Source: Haematobia irritans | Taxonomy: Eukaryota; Arthropoda; Insecta; Diptera; Muscidae | Direction: 5' to 3' | DNA: 64,000 nt | Assembly: GCF_050003625.1 (NCBI RefSeq) | Contig: NC_134401.1 | Location: 93,846,852-93,910,851 of the forward strand | Shown: positions 22,741-33,982 of the stretch, in pieces | How positions within the stretch are numbered: the stretch's first letter is position 1 | How the letters are laid out: each line of letters begins with the position of its first letter | Position numbers and translations under genes: made by a program | The notes under the pieces: generated by a model | Told to the model about the DNA's origin: nothing | What the model saw: only the letters and a program-made list of their open reading frames with translations | The model's database searches: none

Positions 22741-24517
22741 CAAGTATATACGGCCGTAAGTTCGGCCAGGCCGAAGCTTATGTACCCTCCATCGTGGATT
22801 GCGTAGAAACTTCTTCTAAACACTGCCATCCACAATCGAATTACTTAAGTTGCGGTAACGCTTGCCGATGGCAAGGTATCTTAAAACCTCCTAACACCAT
22901 CTTCTAAATTGTATGTAAGTCCATACGTGGTATATATTAAATCAAAAAAGATCGATCCAATACGTATATAATTCAGTTTACAAAGTAGATATAAAATTTT
23001 GACAACATTTTCTACAGAAATAAAATTTTAACAAAAATTTTCTATAGAAATAAAATTTTCTATAGAAATAAGAATTTTGACAAAATATTCTATAGAAAGA
23101 AAATTTTGACAAAAATTTCTATAGAAATAAAATCTTGGTAGATTATTTGTGGCTCGAGTGGCAACCATGATTATGAACCGAATAAAATTGGAACAAAATT
23201 TTCTATAGAAATAAAATTTTGAAAATGATGAATAAAATTTTAACAAAATTTTCTCTAGAAATAAAATTTTGACAAAATTTTCTATAGAAATAACATTTTG
23301 ACAAAATTTTCTATAGAAATATAATTTTAGTAGATTATTTTTGGCTCTAGTGGCAACCATGATTATGAACCGATATGGACCAATTTTTGTGTGATTGGAC
23401 CAATTTTGGTATGGTTGTTAGCGACCATGAACCGGATCGGATGAATTTTGCTCCTCCAAGAGGCTCCGGAGGTCAAATCTGGAGAACGTTTTATATGGGG
23501 GCTATATATAATTATGGACCGATATGAACCAATTCTGGCACGGTTGTTAAAGATCATGTACTAACACCATGTTCCAAATTACAACCGGCTTGGATGAAAT
23601 TTGCTTCTCTTGGAGACTTCGCAAGCCAAATCTGGGGATCGGTTTATATGGGCGCTATATATAATTAGGAACCGATGTGGACCAAGTTTTGCATGGTTGT
23701 TAGAGACCATATACCAACATCATGTACCAAATTTCAGCCGGATCAGATGAAATTTGCTTCGTTTTGAGGCTCCGCAAGCCAAATCTGGGGATCGGTTTAT
23801 ATGGGGGTTATATATAATTATGGACCGATGTGGACCAATTTTTGCATGATTGTTAGATACCATATACCAACACCATGTACCAAATTTCAGCGGGATCGGA
23901 TGAAATATGCTTCTCTTAGAGGCTCCACAAGCCAAATCTGGGGATCGGTTTATATGGGGGCTATATATAATTAAGGACTGATATGGACCAATTTTTGCAT
24001 GGTTGTTAGAGACCATATACCAACATCATGTACTAAATTTCAGCCGGATCGGATGAAATTTGCTTCTCTTTTAGGCTCCGCAAGCCAAATCTGGGGATCG
24101 GTTTATATGGGGTCTATATATAATAATGGACCGATGTGGACCAATTTTTGCATGGTTATTAGAGACCATATACCAACACCATGTACCATATTTCTGCCGG
24201 ATCGGATGAAATTTGCTTCTGTTAGAGGCTCCACAAGCCAAATCTGAGGGTCCCTTTATATGGGGGCTATACGTAAAAGTGGACCGATATGGCCCATTTT
24301 CAATGCCATCCGACCTACATCGATAACAACTACATGTGCCCAGTTTCAAGTCGATAGCTTGTTTCGTTCGGAAGTTAGCGTGATTTCAACAGACGGACGG
24401 ACGGACGGACGGACGGACATGCTTAGATCAACTCAGAATTTCACCACGACCCAGAATATATATACTTTATGGGGTCTTAGAGCAATATTTCGATGTGTTA
24501 CAAACGGAATGACAAAG
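22741..24517 (-). mobile_element. DINE-1-like element A6 (5' terminus missing)
   Basis: The 3' end CAAGTATATACGGCCG (22741) is followed by the GGCC hairpin, a split minisatellite block (22980-23335) and GGTTTATATGGGGGCTATAT repeats at about 23482, 23640, 23789, 23948, 24097 and 24255. A five-unit GGAC microsatellite (24395-24417) follows, and the element stops at ACAAACGGAATGACAAAG. The terminal GGTGGAGGGTATA is absent. Confidence 0.8.
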
Positions 24518-26437
24518 TGCTAAGAACTAAAAAACTCGTGGAAATGGGAAATAAGGCAGATTTTTATTCAACGATTGCTTTCTAAATAACGAAAGGTTCT
24601 GACCGAGCTTCGACTGTACCCATCAATACGGAATATCTTTGATCCAAAGGGCCCCAACTATTTATACCCCTCCAATACATTCCAATGAGACCAAATGATA
24701 TCGAATGGCGATGGTGAAAGCAACATTGGTCGTGGCAAAATGCTTGCCTTCAGTTTGTGTGGTGCTTCATTCATTTCTCTCTTGTTGGTTATCACTCAAG
24801 CATGGGATAAAGTCGACAAAAGGACTTTGCTTCTTATTAGATATTCTAGTACGGCCATGTATTGCTTACTGTCTATATCCTTTGAGTTGATCGGTGTGTG
24901 TGTGTGAGTGTCCGCCACAGACTGTTCATTTCCCAACCACCATTGGCGGTTTTTAATGCCACAACGACTTTGTATCGACAGTTGGCTATAAAGGTTTGGC
25001 CTTTATGTAACATGTCTGGCAGGCTGAATGAATGTTGTTGTCCCACACTTACATTTCTATGACTGTCCATCCGTCCACCGGTAGGTCCTTCCGTTTGTCT
25101 GCATTTTATTGTATTTTTTGTTTTTCTTTTCCCATTTCTCTGCATGTTATATGGAAGTCAAATCGTTGCATCTAGTTTCTATTTGACCATTCATGCATCA
25201 GCCATCCCTTGGATAATTATTGTAATTATCTGGCAAGTGAGTGTAAGTTTTGTCCATAGACTGACAATGGGAATGTGAGGCCATTGTCTTGCATTGAGTA
25301 TGAAAGTGAATGGGCTTCTAAGGCGAAGAGACCCTGGAGTTATGAGCTAGGTTTTAAGCATATGTTTTGTGTTTCTGGTTTCATTTGGGAGCCATTAATG
25401 TCACGGAGGATAGGACAATTATTTAATTGTTCCATATTTGATGGATAGATGTAAGGCACAGTGTAAGTGAAGAAAGCTAACAAAAAACGTATGTCATGAC
25501 CATTGATCTCTATGTGGGTCGAACAATTTGCTTACTAAGCACGCATCATTCGAGTAGACCTATTTTACTCAACAAGCAGTCCTCCAAACATTAATTAATT
25601 TAAAAGATTTAACGTACTTCATTTTATTTTACTATATATTAATTTTAAATAAATAAGCTCAATTTAATTTAATATATTATCTTTATTTAATTGAACTTAA
25701 ATCAATTTATTTGAAACTAAAACATAGGATGGCGAGCATAGTTTTGTTTCCGGCTCATCGATATAAGGATTTCCGATCACATAAGTAGAAGTAAACAAAA
25801 AAAAATAATTTATTCCTCCAAACGAAATTTTATATAAGCAAAGATCGTTTCGTTCCGAAAATGAACACTCTACAAACAAAAGCCGATTTAATCCCATTTT
25901 AGTTCACAGAATTTTTATGTTTTGAGAAAGTTTTCTTGACTGAAATAATTTTTTGCGTACACTGAAAAAAATATTGTCATGAGGCCAAAGATTTCATGTC
26001 TTTAAAATGCGAATGCAAATTTTGTTTAGCTTAGAAGACCTATTTCTCTAATATAAAGTTTTTCCCTTGTCCAAAAGTCGATAAACTTTTCAATGCAGTC
26101 GTACTGTCCTTATAATTAATTGATTTGACTTAAAAATGGGTATCATAACATGAAAGAAAAAAATTTTGGGCTAAGGTCAACTTGACTTTAATAATTCAGA
26201 AAAAAATCTTTAAAGTTAAGGAAATTGTCTTTAAGTTTGTTGTCTTTTTGCATCTTGACTACAAAGCAAAGAATCGTTCAAAAATTGGACAAGTTTTTCA
26301 ACACTTCATTTTAAAGACGTTTTTTACTTGAAACATAGCATAATTTCTACTGGAAGTCGAGTCTGAATTGTGAGAATAAAGTTGTCGTTAACTCGTTTTT
26401 AAAGGACTTTGATAGCATATGAAGAAAAAGAGCTGAA
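24518..26437. other. unique-looking spacer with MITE traces, no gene seen
   Basis: 24518-25560 has the least repetitive composition in this part and may be ancestral intergenic DNA. Frames up to 90 codons carry no domain. A (TG)n run lies at about 24893-24908. 25797-25870 (CCTCCAAACGAAATTTTA) resembles the left arm of element M at 39120-39150. 25962-25975 (TGCGTACACTGAAAAAAAT) is a MITE end. Confidence 0.5.
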
Positions 26438-28840
26438 AAAAGTATATACGGCAGTAAGTTCGGCCAGGCCGAAGCTTCTTCTAAACACACTTCTAACGCT
26501 TGCCGATTGCAAGGTATCTTAAAACCTCCTAACACCATCTTCTAAATTGTATTTAAGTCCATACGTGGTATATATTAAATCAAAAAAGATCGATCAAATA
26601 CGTCAGTTTGACAAAATAGACATAAAATTTTAACAAAATTTTCTATAGAAATAAAATTTTCACAAAATTTTAAATAAAAATTTTGACAAAATTTTCTATA
26701 TAGAAAGAAAATTTTGACAAAAATTTCTACAGAAATAAAATTTTAACAACATTTTCTATAGAAATAAGATTTTGACAAAATTTTCTATAGAAATAAAATT
26801 TTGGTAGACTATTTTTGGCTCGAGTGGCAACCATGATTATGAACCGATGTGGACCAATTTTTGTGTGATTAGAGATCGGCTATATATAACTATAGACCGA
26901 TATTGACCAATTTTGGTATGGTTGTTAGCGGCCATATACTAACACCACGTTCCAAATTTCAACCGGATTGGATGAAATTTGCTACTCTTTGAGGCTCCGC
27001 AACCCAAATCTGGGGATCGGTTTATATGGGGGCCATTAGCGTAGCTAGACAATTGGGGGCCATTAGCGTAGCTAGACAATTTTTAGCTAGGGGGGCTATA
27101 GCCCCCCTAGCTAAAAATTTATATTTCATTTATTTATATTTCAATTAATGTTTTATTTCATAAAAAATTTGGAAGTTCTTCCAAAGACACAACTTTAAAA
27201 GCACTTCCAGAAGATGTACTCCCAATGATGTTCTTTATTTTAACTACTCAGGAAGTTCTTTAAATTTTAACTTGGTTTTTTCATACTTTTAATGGGAAAT
27301 TTTAATTTTTTTGTTTCAAATAACTTAAAAACGAAGTAAGAATTCATAAAATGGTACAAATAATTAAAATTTTGTCGAAAAAAATTCTAAATCCATTCTG
27401 AAAAACTTGTGAATTTTTTAAAATATTTGAGGTCAAACGTTTCCGACAAGCATTAGAATCCATTAAAAATTATAAAAATTATTTATTTGACAAAATATAA
27501 CAGAATTTTTTAATTTACATTCAAAACATTGAATTCGGATCACACCTAAAGAAGTGATGCAAATTCAGTGCAACGGTTGTTGAAATGGAGGACTTCCGTC
27601 CTATGACAAGCCCATGTTAAATTCAACGCTTCTTCGCCAATTTTGCACCACTTCCGGATCCAAAAAGATCATTTTCATTACTTTTTTGGCGACGCTTTTT
27701 TGGCTGGGCTTGTTTATTTTTTATAAAAATGGAAAATCGTAAATAGGTTTTCAAATTCTGGGGGGGGGCTAAAATTTTTCTGGTGGGGTCAAGCCCCCTC
27801 CCCAGAGGCCTTCCTACGCTTATGATGGGGGCTATATATAATAATGGACCGATGTGGACCAATTTTTGCACGGTTATTAGAGACCATATACCAACAAAAT
27901 GTACCAAATTTCAGCCGGATCGGATGAAATTTGCTTCTCTTTGAGGCTTCGCAAGCCAAATCTGGGGATCGGTTTATATGGGGGCTATATATAATTATGG
28001 ACCGATGTGAACCAATTTTTGCATGGTTGCTAGAGACCATATACCAACATCATGTACCAAATTTCAGCCGGATCGGATGAAATTTGCTTCTTTTTGAGGA
28101 TCCGCAAGCCAAATCTTGGGATCGGTTTATATGGGGGCTATATATAATTATGGACCGATATGGACCAATTTTTGCATGGTTGTTAGAGACCACATACCAA
28201 CACCATGTACAAAATTTCAGCCAGATCGGATGAAATATGCTTCTGTTAGATGCTCCACAAGCCAAATCTGGGGATCGGTTTTTATGGGGGCTATATATAA
28301 TTATTGACCAATGTGGACCAATGTTTGCATGATTGTTAGAGACCATATACCAACATCATGTACAAAATTTCAGCCGGATCGGATGAAATTTGTTTCTCTT
28401 TGAGGCTCCGCAAGCCAAATCTGGGGATCGATTTATATGGGGGCTATATATAATTATTGACCGATGTGGACCAATTTTTGCATGGTTGTTAGAGACCATA
28501 TACCAACATCATGTACCAAATTTCAGCCGGATCGGATGAAATATGCTTCTGTTAGAGGCTTCACAAGCCAAATCTGAGTTTCCCTTTATATGGGGGCCAT
28601 ACGTAAAATTTTACCGGTATGGCCCATTCCCAATACCGTCCGACCGACATCAATAACAACTACTTGTGCCAAGTTTCAAGTCGATAGCTTGTTTCGTTCG
28701 GAAGTTAGCGTGATTTCAACAGACGGACGGACGGACATGCTTAAATCGACTCAGAATTTCACCACGACCCAGAATATGTATACTTTATGTGGTCTTAGAG
28801 CAATATTTCGATGTGTTACAAACAGAATGACAAAGTTAAT
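26438..28840 (-). mobile_element. DINE-1-like element A7, interrupted by a hAT-like MITE
   Basis: The 3' end (GTATATACGGCAGTAAGTTC) has lost about 70 bp after the hairpin. Minisatellite (26610-26815) and the GGTTTATATGGGGGCTATAT repeats follow, interrupted at 27034-27824. Repeats then resume at about 27827, 27969, 28127, 28276, 28430 and 28580. A GACGGACGGACGG run precedes the truncated 5' end (ACAAAGTTAATATA). Confidence 0.8.
27034..27824. mobile_element. hAT-like MITE with 8-bp TSD and 42-bp palindrome
   Basis: Termini CATTAGCGTAGC (27034) and, reversed, CATAAGCGTAGG (27824) are flanked by identical ATGGGGGC at 27026-27033 and 27825-27832. The uninterrupted DINE repeat has one such copy, so this is an exact 8-bp target duplication. 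The left terminus is itself duplicated with a 27-bp period (27034 and 27061). A perfect 42-bp palindrome centred on CTATAG lies at 27078-27119. The interior (about 27165-27700) belongs to repeat family L. No transposase is present. Confidence 0.8.
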
Positions 28841-28956
28841 ATATATGTCTTAAAAGTATCCTTACTTGTATTCTCCGCTTTTTTGGCTCTGAATCAATAC
28901 CAAAATTGTTAAAGTAAAGACAAAATCTTTGGAACCGGGCATGCTTTTTTTCAGTG

Positions 28957-29083
28957 TTGTCATTGTGCTTAACATGGAATCGGGTAGCACTCAGTGATAA
29001 GAGAGAAGTTCACCACTGTGGTACCATAATGGATTGAATAGTCTAAGTGAGTCTGATACATCGGGCTGCCACCTAACCTAACC
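28957..29083 (+). mobile_element. SINE family K, 5'-truncated copy 3
   Basis: It starts within the body (TGTCATTGTGCTTAACATGG), continues through AGAAGTTCACCACTGTGG and ends CTGCCACCTAACCTAACC, the end used by the LINE. The tRNA head is lost, as expected for incomplete reverse transcription. It joins family A sequence directly at 29084. Confidence 0.75.
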
Positions 29084-29847
29084 ATGCAAAAATATACCCG
29101 TATCGGTCCATAATTATATATAGCCCCCATATAAGCCGATCCCCAGATTTGACCTCCGGATCCTCTTGGAGGAGCAAATTTTATCCGATTCGGTTAAAAT
29201 TTTGTACGTTATAATAGTATATGGTCTCTAACACCAATCCAAAAATTTGTCCACAACGGTCAATAATTATATATACCCTCGGGAGCCTCTTGGAAGAGAA
29301 AATTTCTTGGAGGCAAAAATTTCATCCGATTCGGTTGAAATTTGGTATGTTGTGTTAGTATATGGTCGTTAACAACCACAAAAGTGGTCCATATCGGTCC
29401 ATAGTTATATATAGCGCCCAGATAAACCGATCCCTAGATTCTACTTCTTTTCGGATAAGCAAATTTCATTTGATCTTGCTAAAATTTGGTACTAATTACC
29501 AAAAAATTGGACCATATAGGTTCATAATTGTATATAGCCTCCGTATAAACCAACCCCCATATTTCACTTCTGCCACTATTTTACCGCGCAAAAGTTCATA
29601 CCGGTAACGAACTGAATTACATAGGTTTTTTAATCTGCCTGTTTTATCCAATATGTACTCCGTATGGATTATCTACTAATTTAGAAGACGATGTTAAGGA
29701 CTTTTAAGATACCTTGAGGTCGGTAAGCATTACCACAACCCAAGTAATTCGATTATGGATGACAGTCTTTAGCAGAAGTTTCTACGCAATCCATGGTGGA
29801 GGGTACATAAGATTCGGCCTGGCCGAACTTACGACTGTATAAACTTG
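29084..29847 (+). mobile_element. DINE-1-like element A8, 3' half
   Basis: Internal repeats with ATAGCCCCCATATAAGCCG at about 29122 and a decaying series after it lead to CACAACCCAAGTAATTCGAT, ATCCATGGTGGAGGGTACAT, the hairpin TTCGGCCTGGCCGAA (about 29813-29828) and the end AAACTTG|TT. It is a good example of an intact family A 3' terminus on the plus strand. Confidence 0.75.
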
Positions 29848-30216
29848 TTATTATTAATAAATTTTCTTCAATTTGACAAAAACTCTTAACTGTTTTGTAA
29901 CATGTTGCAATTAGAAAACTATTTTAGTTAAAATTTTCTAAAATAAACCTACATTTTCTTTCATGCTGGGTTCACTTTTTTGATGTTGGATGTAGCTTCC
30001 CTGAGGGGCTTCTTCACTCCGAACGTTATGTCATTTGCATGTCAAATATATTTATGTTGCGATTTTCATTTAAGGAACTTAGTAATCATCTATTTAGAGA
30101 ATCACATGCCACATTGCAATGCTATATATGTATGTGACATTGTTTAATGGACGTTTTCTTATATTACCTTAAATTCATATCTAACCAATTAGATATTAGA
30201 CAAAACCATCGTATTA

Positions 30217-32252
30217 CACACAAAAAATTTTTTTTTGATTTCAATCACGAAAATCGCGGATTCAATCATTTTTTTAATTGAAATGTCTTCAATCACGAAA
30301 ATGATAGTATCAATCACCCATTTTGATTGAAAACCAACACGATTTTCAATTAAAAATTTAATTGACTTTTGTAACGGAATCAATTAATTGTGTGATTGAA
30401 TCAATTAAAAACGTGATTGATTTTTAACATAAAATTCATTCACAGTTTTAATTGAATCAATTAAAATTTTAATTAATTTCGCGACAAAAATTAATCAACT
30501 TTTTGATTCATTCAATTAAATAATTAATTGAAATTGGCTATAAATTTCAATCAAAAAAATTATAGATTGCGCCCCCAAAATCGTTTTTAGTTTTATTTAA
30601 AATAAAAGAAAATATGTGTTTCTTATAAAACATATTTAATAGTTTATTATTTTTTGAATTATGCAATTATACAAAAAACTATAGGGTGAAAAAAAATAGA
30701 CTATATAAATCATTATCTTCCTTATCATAATAACCATGTCAGCATGTTCCTTCTAATATGTAAATGCGCCTAGATTTCCAATAAATCAGCAACCTGTATG
30801 CTAAATTAGTTTTTCTGAAAGTAAACAGAATAATTCGAATTTAATTTTGTTCAATTAAAAGTTAATTTTGCTAAAACTTACCTGCATAGAATATCAAGTT
30901 AAATTCTTAGTTCCAGGTTGCAGATTTATAATCTTCTTTTGCAGTTGTAGTCTTCTAGCATAAAAAGGTGTATTAAGGAGCTCGGTAATTTAATTTTAGT
31001 ACAATTCCTTTCCAAAATTTCCACACACTGAAATCGTCTATTAAAACTTGAACCAATCAAAGACAAAAATTATGGCAAAACAATGAAATATTTGGTATTA
31101 TGTTTATGATACTTTGCCAATTCTGGAAATAGAAAAAAATATAAATGGAAAATACATATTTTTATTATTTTCGGATATTTTTCATATTTTTAAATTCAAA
31201 AGAAAGAACTTTTTTACCGTTACATTATTCAGCTCATTAGTTTATATATCAGATATACTGCTATCTACTTGGGTTCAAACTGAAAAAGGGAGGTAAAACA
31301 AAAATTTAATCTAATGCCAACGCTACTTCGCAACTTCAAGACCCATACCAACAAACCCACACCGCTCTTGGTTTTAAGAAAACTAGGAGTGAAAAAAATT
31401 ATAACCTTAAAAGATCAATATGGTACCCATCTTTTGATTGCAAACATATTCTTATATATTTGATAAAATGATGAAGTTGATTGATTGACCAATTTCACGA
31501 AATAAAATTGCTCACTAAAATAAATGAATAAAAAATATATTATTTTAGTTTGTTTAATGTAAACAGGATTCAATAGAAAACGGTATTCACATTTCACAAT
31601 GTCTTACCTTCAATAAACGTAGATTGTTTTCCATTTTTACAATACCACAAAACACAAACACAGGTAATTTCTAATGCGTTCTGTCATATATTTTTTCAAA
31701 CGTTTACCACGTGGCCATTTGTTGTTGCACACTTTATTTATTTCAACCCTTTGCTATGATTTGTTGTTGCGTTCAAAATATTTATGCACACATTTTGAAT
31801 GCAGCAGACAGAATGTCGCCAATCATGTTTTTCAATTTACGCGAAAAACAAAAACCCAACCGTTCGTTACGAGTTACTTCCACAGACTGATCTCTCCATC
31901 ATACATTTTTTTTATAAATACCCATTCTCTTGTTCTCTTTTCGCTCTTTCCATTGCTCAAAATTATTCAATTTCAATCACAAAGGTGATTGGATCAATCA
32001 CATGTGTAATTGGAAACGGAAAAATTTTCAATCACGTTTGTAATTGAAAATTATTTCCGAATTGATTAACAAATTGATTGAATCAATTAATATTTTAATT
32101 GGAAACGTAACAAATATCAATCATTTTTTTAATTGGTTTTTATTCGGATTTGATTAAATAATTAATTGAATCAATTAACATATTAATTGAATCCGTTTCC
32201 AAATTCAGTTAAATGTTTAATTGAAAAAATTTTGGTGATAATTTTTTGTGTG
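30217..32252. mobile_element. 2-kb inverted-terminal element with CAATTAA-rich arms (family F)
   Basis: Both ends read CACACAAAAAATT inward and are bordered by TA (30215-30216 and 32253-32254). About 340 bp at each end is packed with TCAATTAATT/ATTGATTGAATCAATT motifs. The middle (30560-31960) is unrelated to the arms and to other repeats here. Plus-strand frames of 104 and 82 codons at 31674-32047 show no transposase motif. An 11-bp direct repeat, TAGACAAAACC, lies at 30197-30207 and 32253-32263 and could instead be the true target duplication. Confidence 0.6.
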
Positions 32253-33982
32253 TAGACAAAACCTCTTTGGTTCATATGTAATTTTGGTGCCATAAGTAGT
32301 TCAGGTTACTTTCCTCACTAAGCATTCACAGTTAAGCAAATCTTTGGGGTTTTAACTGTCAATCCATTTAATTGCTCTCTATCTACACTAAAAAAAAAGT
32401 TTACTTTGAATCAAAGAATATGACCTTCCCTTAAGAATTTTGGTATTGATACCGACACAAAGATGTATGTTTTATACCCTAAACCACATAGTGGTCAGGG
32501 TATAATAACTTTGATCTGCCAAAAACATGTGCTTACCAGAAATATTGATTTTAGACCCCTTAAAATATATACCGATCGACTCCGAATCACCTCCTGAGTC
32601 GATCTAGCGCTTGGCGTCCGTCCGTTCGTCTGTCCATGTGTTTGTTGTTCACTGAATTCCGGTCGCAATTATTAACCGATTCTGATGAAATTTGGTACAG
32701 GGTGTGTTTTTGGGGCACAAGGACGAACGCTATTGAATTTCGAATAAATCGGATCAAAATAAGATATAGCTACCACATATATGTATTGCTCAATTTCGAC
32801 AAATGGGGTCACGTTGCACTTTGTTTACCAACCGATCGTCGTCAAATTAAGCACAAAATATTCTTTTGCATCACTCTTTAAGTCCGCAAAATTTCATCGA
32901 AAACGGTTCAGATTTGGATATAGCTCCTATATATATGTATCGCCCGATTTTCCCAAATTAGGTCATAAAACCCTTATTTATCAACCGATCTTACTCAAAG
33001 TTGGCTAAGTGTTATCTTCTATAGCACTAACTATATGTGCAAAAAATCATCGAAATCGGTTCAGATTTAGCTATAGCTCCCATATATATGTACCGCCCGA
33101 TTTTTCTAAATTTGGCCATAAAACCCTTATTTATCAATCGATCTTACTCAAAATTGGCTAAATGTAATCTTCTATACCACTAACTACATGTGCAAAAAAT
33201 CATGGAAATCGGTTCAGATTTCGCCATAGCTCCCATATATATGTACCGCCGGTTTTTCTAAATTTGGCCATAGAACCCTTATTTATTAACCGATCTTACT
33301 CAAAGTTGGATAGATTCAGTCCTCTATAGTACTAACTATATGTGCAAAATTTCATCAAAATCGGTTCAGATGTAGATATAGCACCTATGTATGTATCGCC
33401 CGATTTTGAAAACTTTGCCTCTAATATCCTTATGTTTGACCATACAGACGTCATTTCTTAACTGATCTTACTCAACTCTTGCACAAGGTAACCTTTTGTG
33501 GTATTAATCAAACCCGCAAAATATTATGCAAATTGGTTCAGATTTAGATATAGCTTCCATATATATGCATCGCTCGATTTTCCCAAATTTGGCCATAGTA
33601 CTCTTATTTATTAACCAATGTTACTCAAATTTCAAATTTTGATGTACTGGCCGATTTTGTGGTATTAATCAAACCCGCAAAATATTATGCAAATTGGTTC
33701 AGATTTAGATATAGCTTCCATATATATGCATCGCTCGATTTTCCCAAATTTGGCCATAGTACTCTTATTTATTAACCAATGTTACTCAAATTTCAAATTT
33801 TGATGTACTGGCCGATCGTATTTATACGTACTTGTAGCTCTTACATAAGAATATTGCTCCATTTTTACAAATTTGGATTTATTACCCACACTAATTCAGC
33901 GATTTTCTCTTGTTTAATAATGGGCTCAATATAAGTGGCATACTAACTCTGTATGTGCAATATCAACTACAGCCAGTGTTGC

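Noticed and set aside
23720..28346. Minus-strand frames of 80-98 codons with repeated NHAKIGPHRSIIIYSPHINR-type sequence
   Set aside because: They come from the roughly 150-bp DINE repeats, whose length near a multiple of three keeps one frame open over two units. Equivalent plus-strand frames (DGRTD-type) come from the GACGG microsatellite.
31674..32047. Two overlapping plus-strand frames (104 and 82 codons) as a transposase remnant of the 2-kb element
   Set aside because: No DDE-like or DNA-binding motif is visible, the two frames overlap in different registers, and the second runs into the repeat arm.
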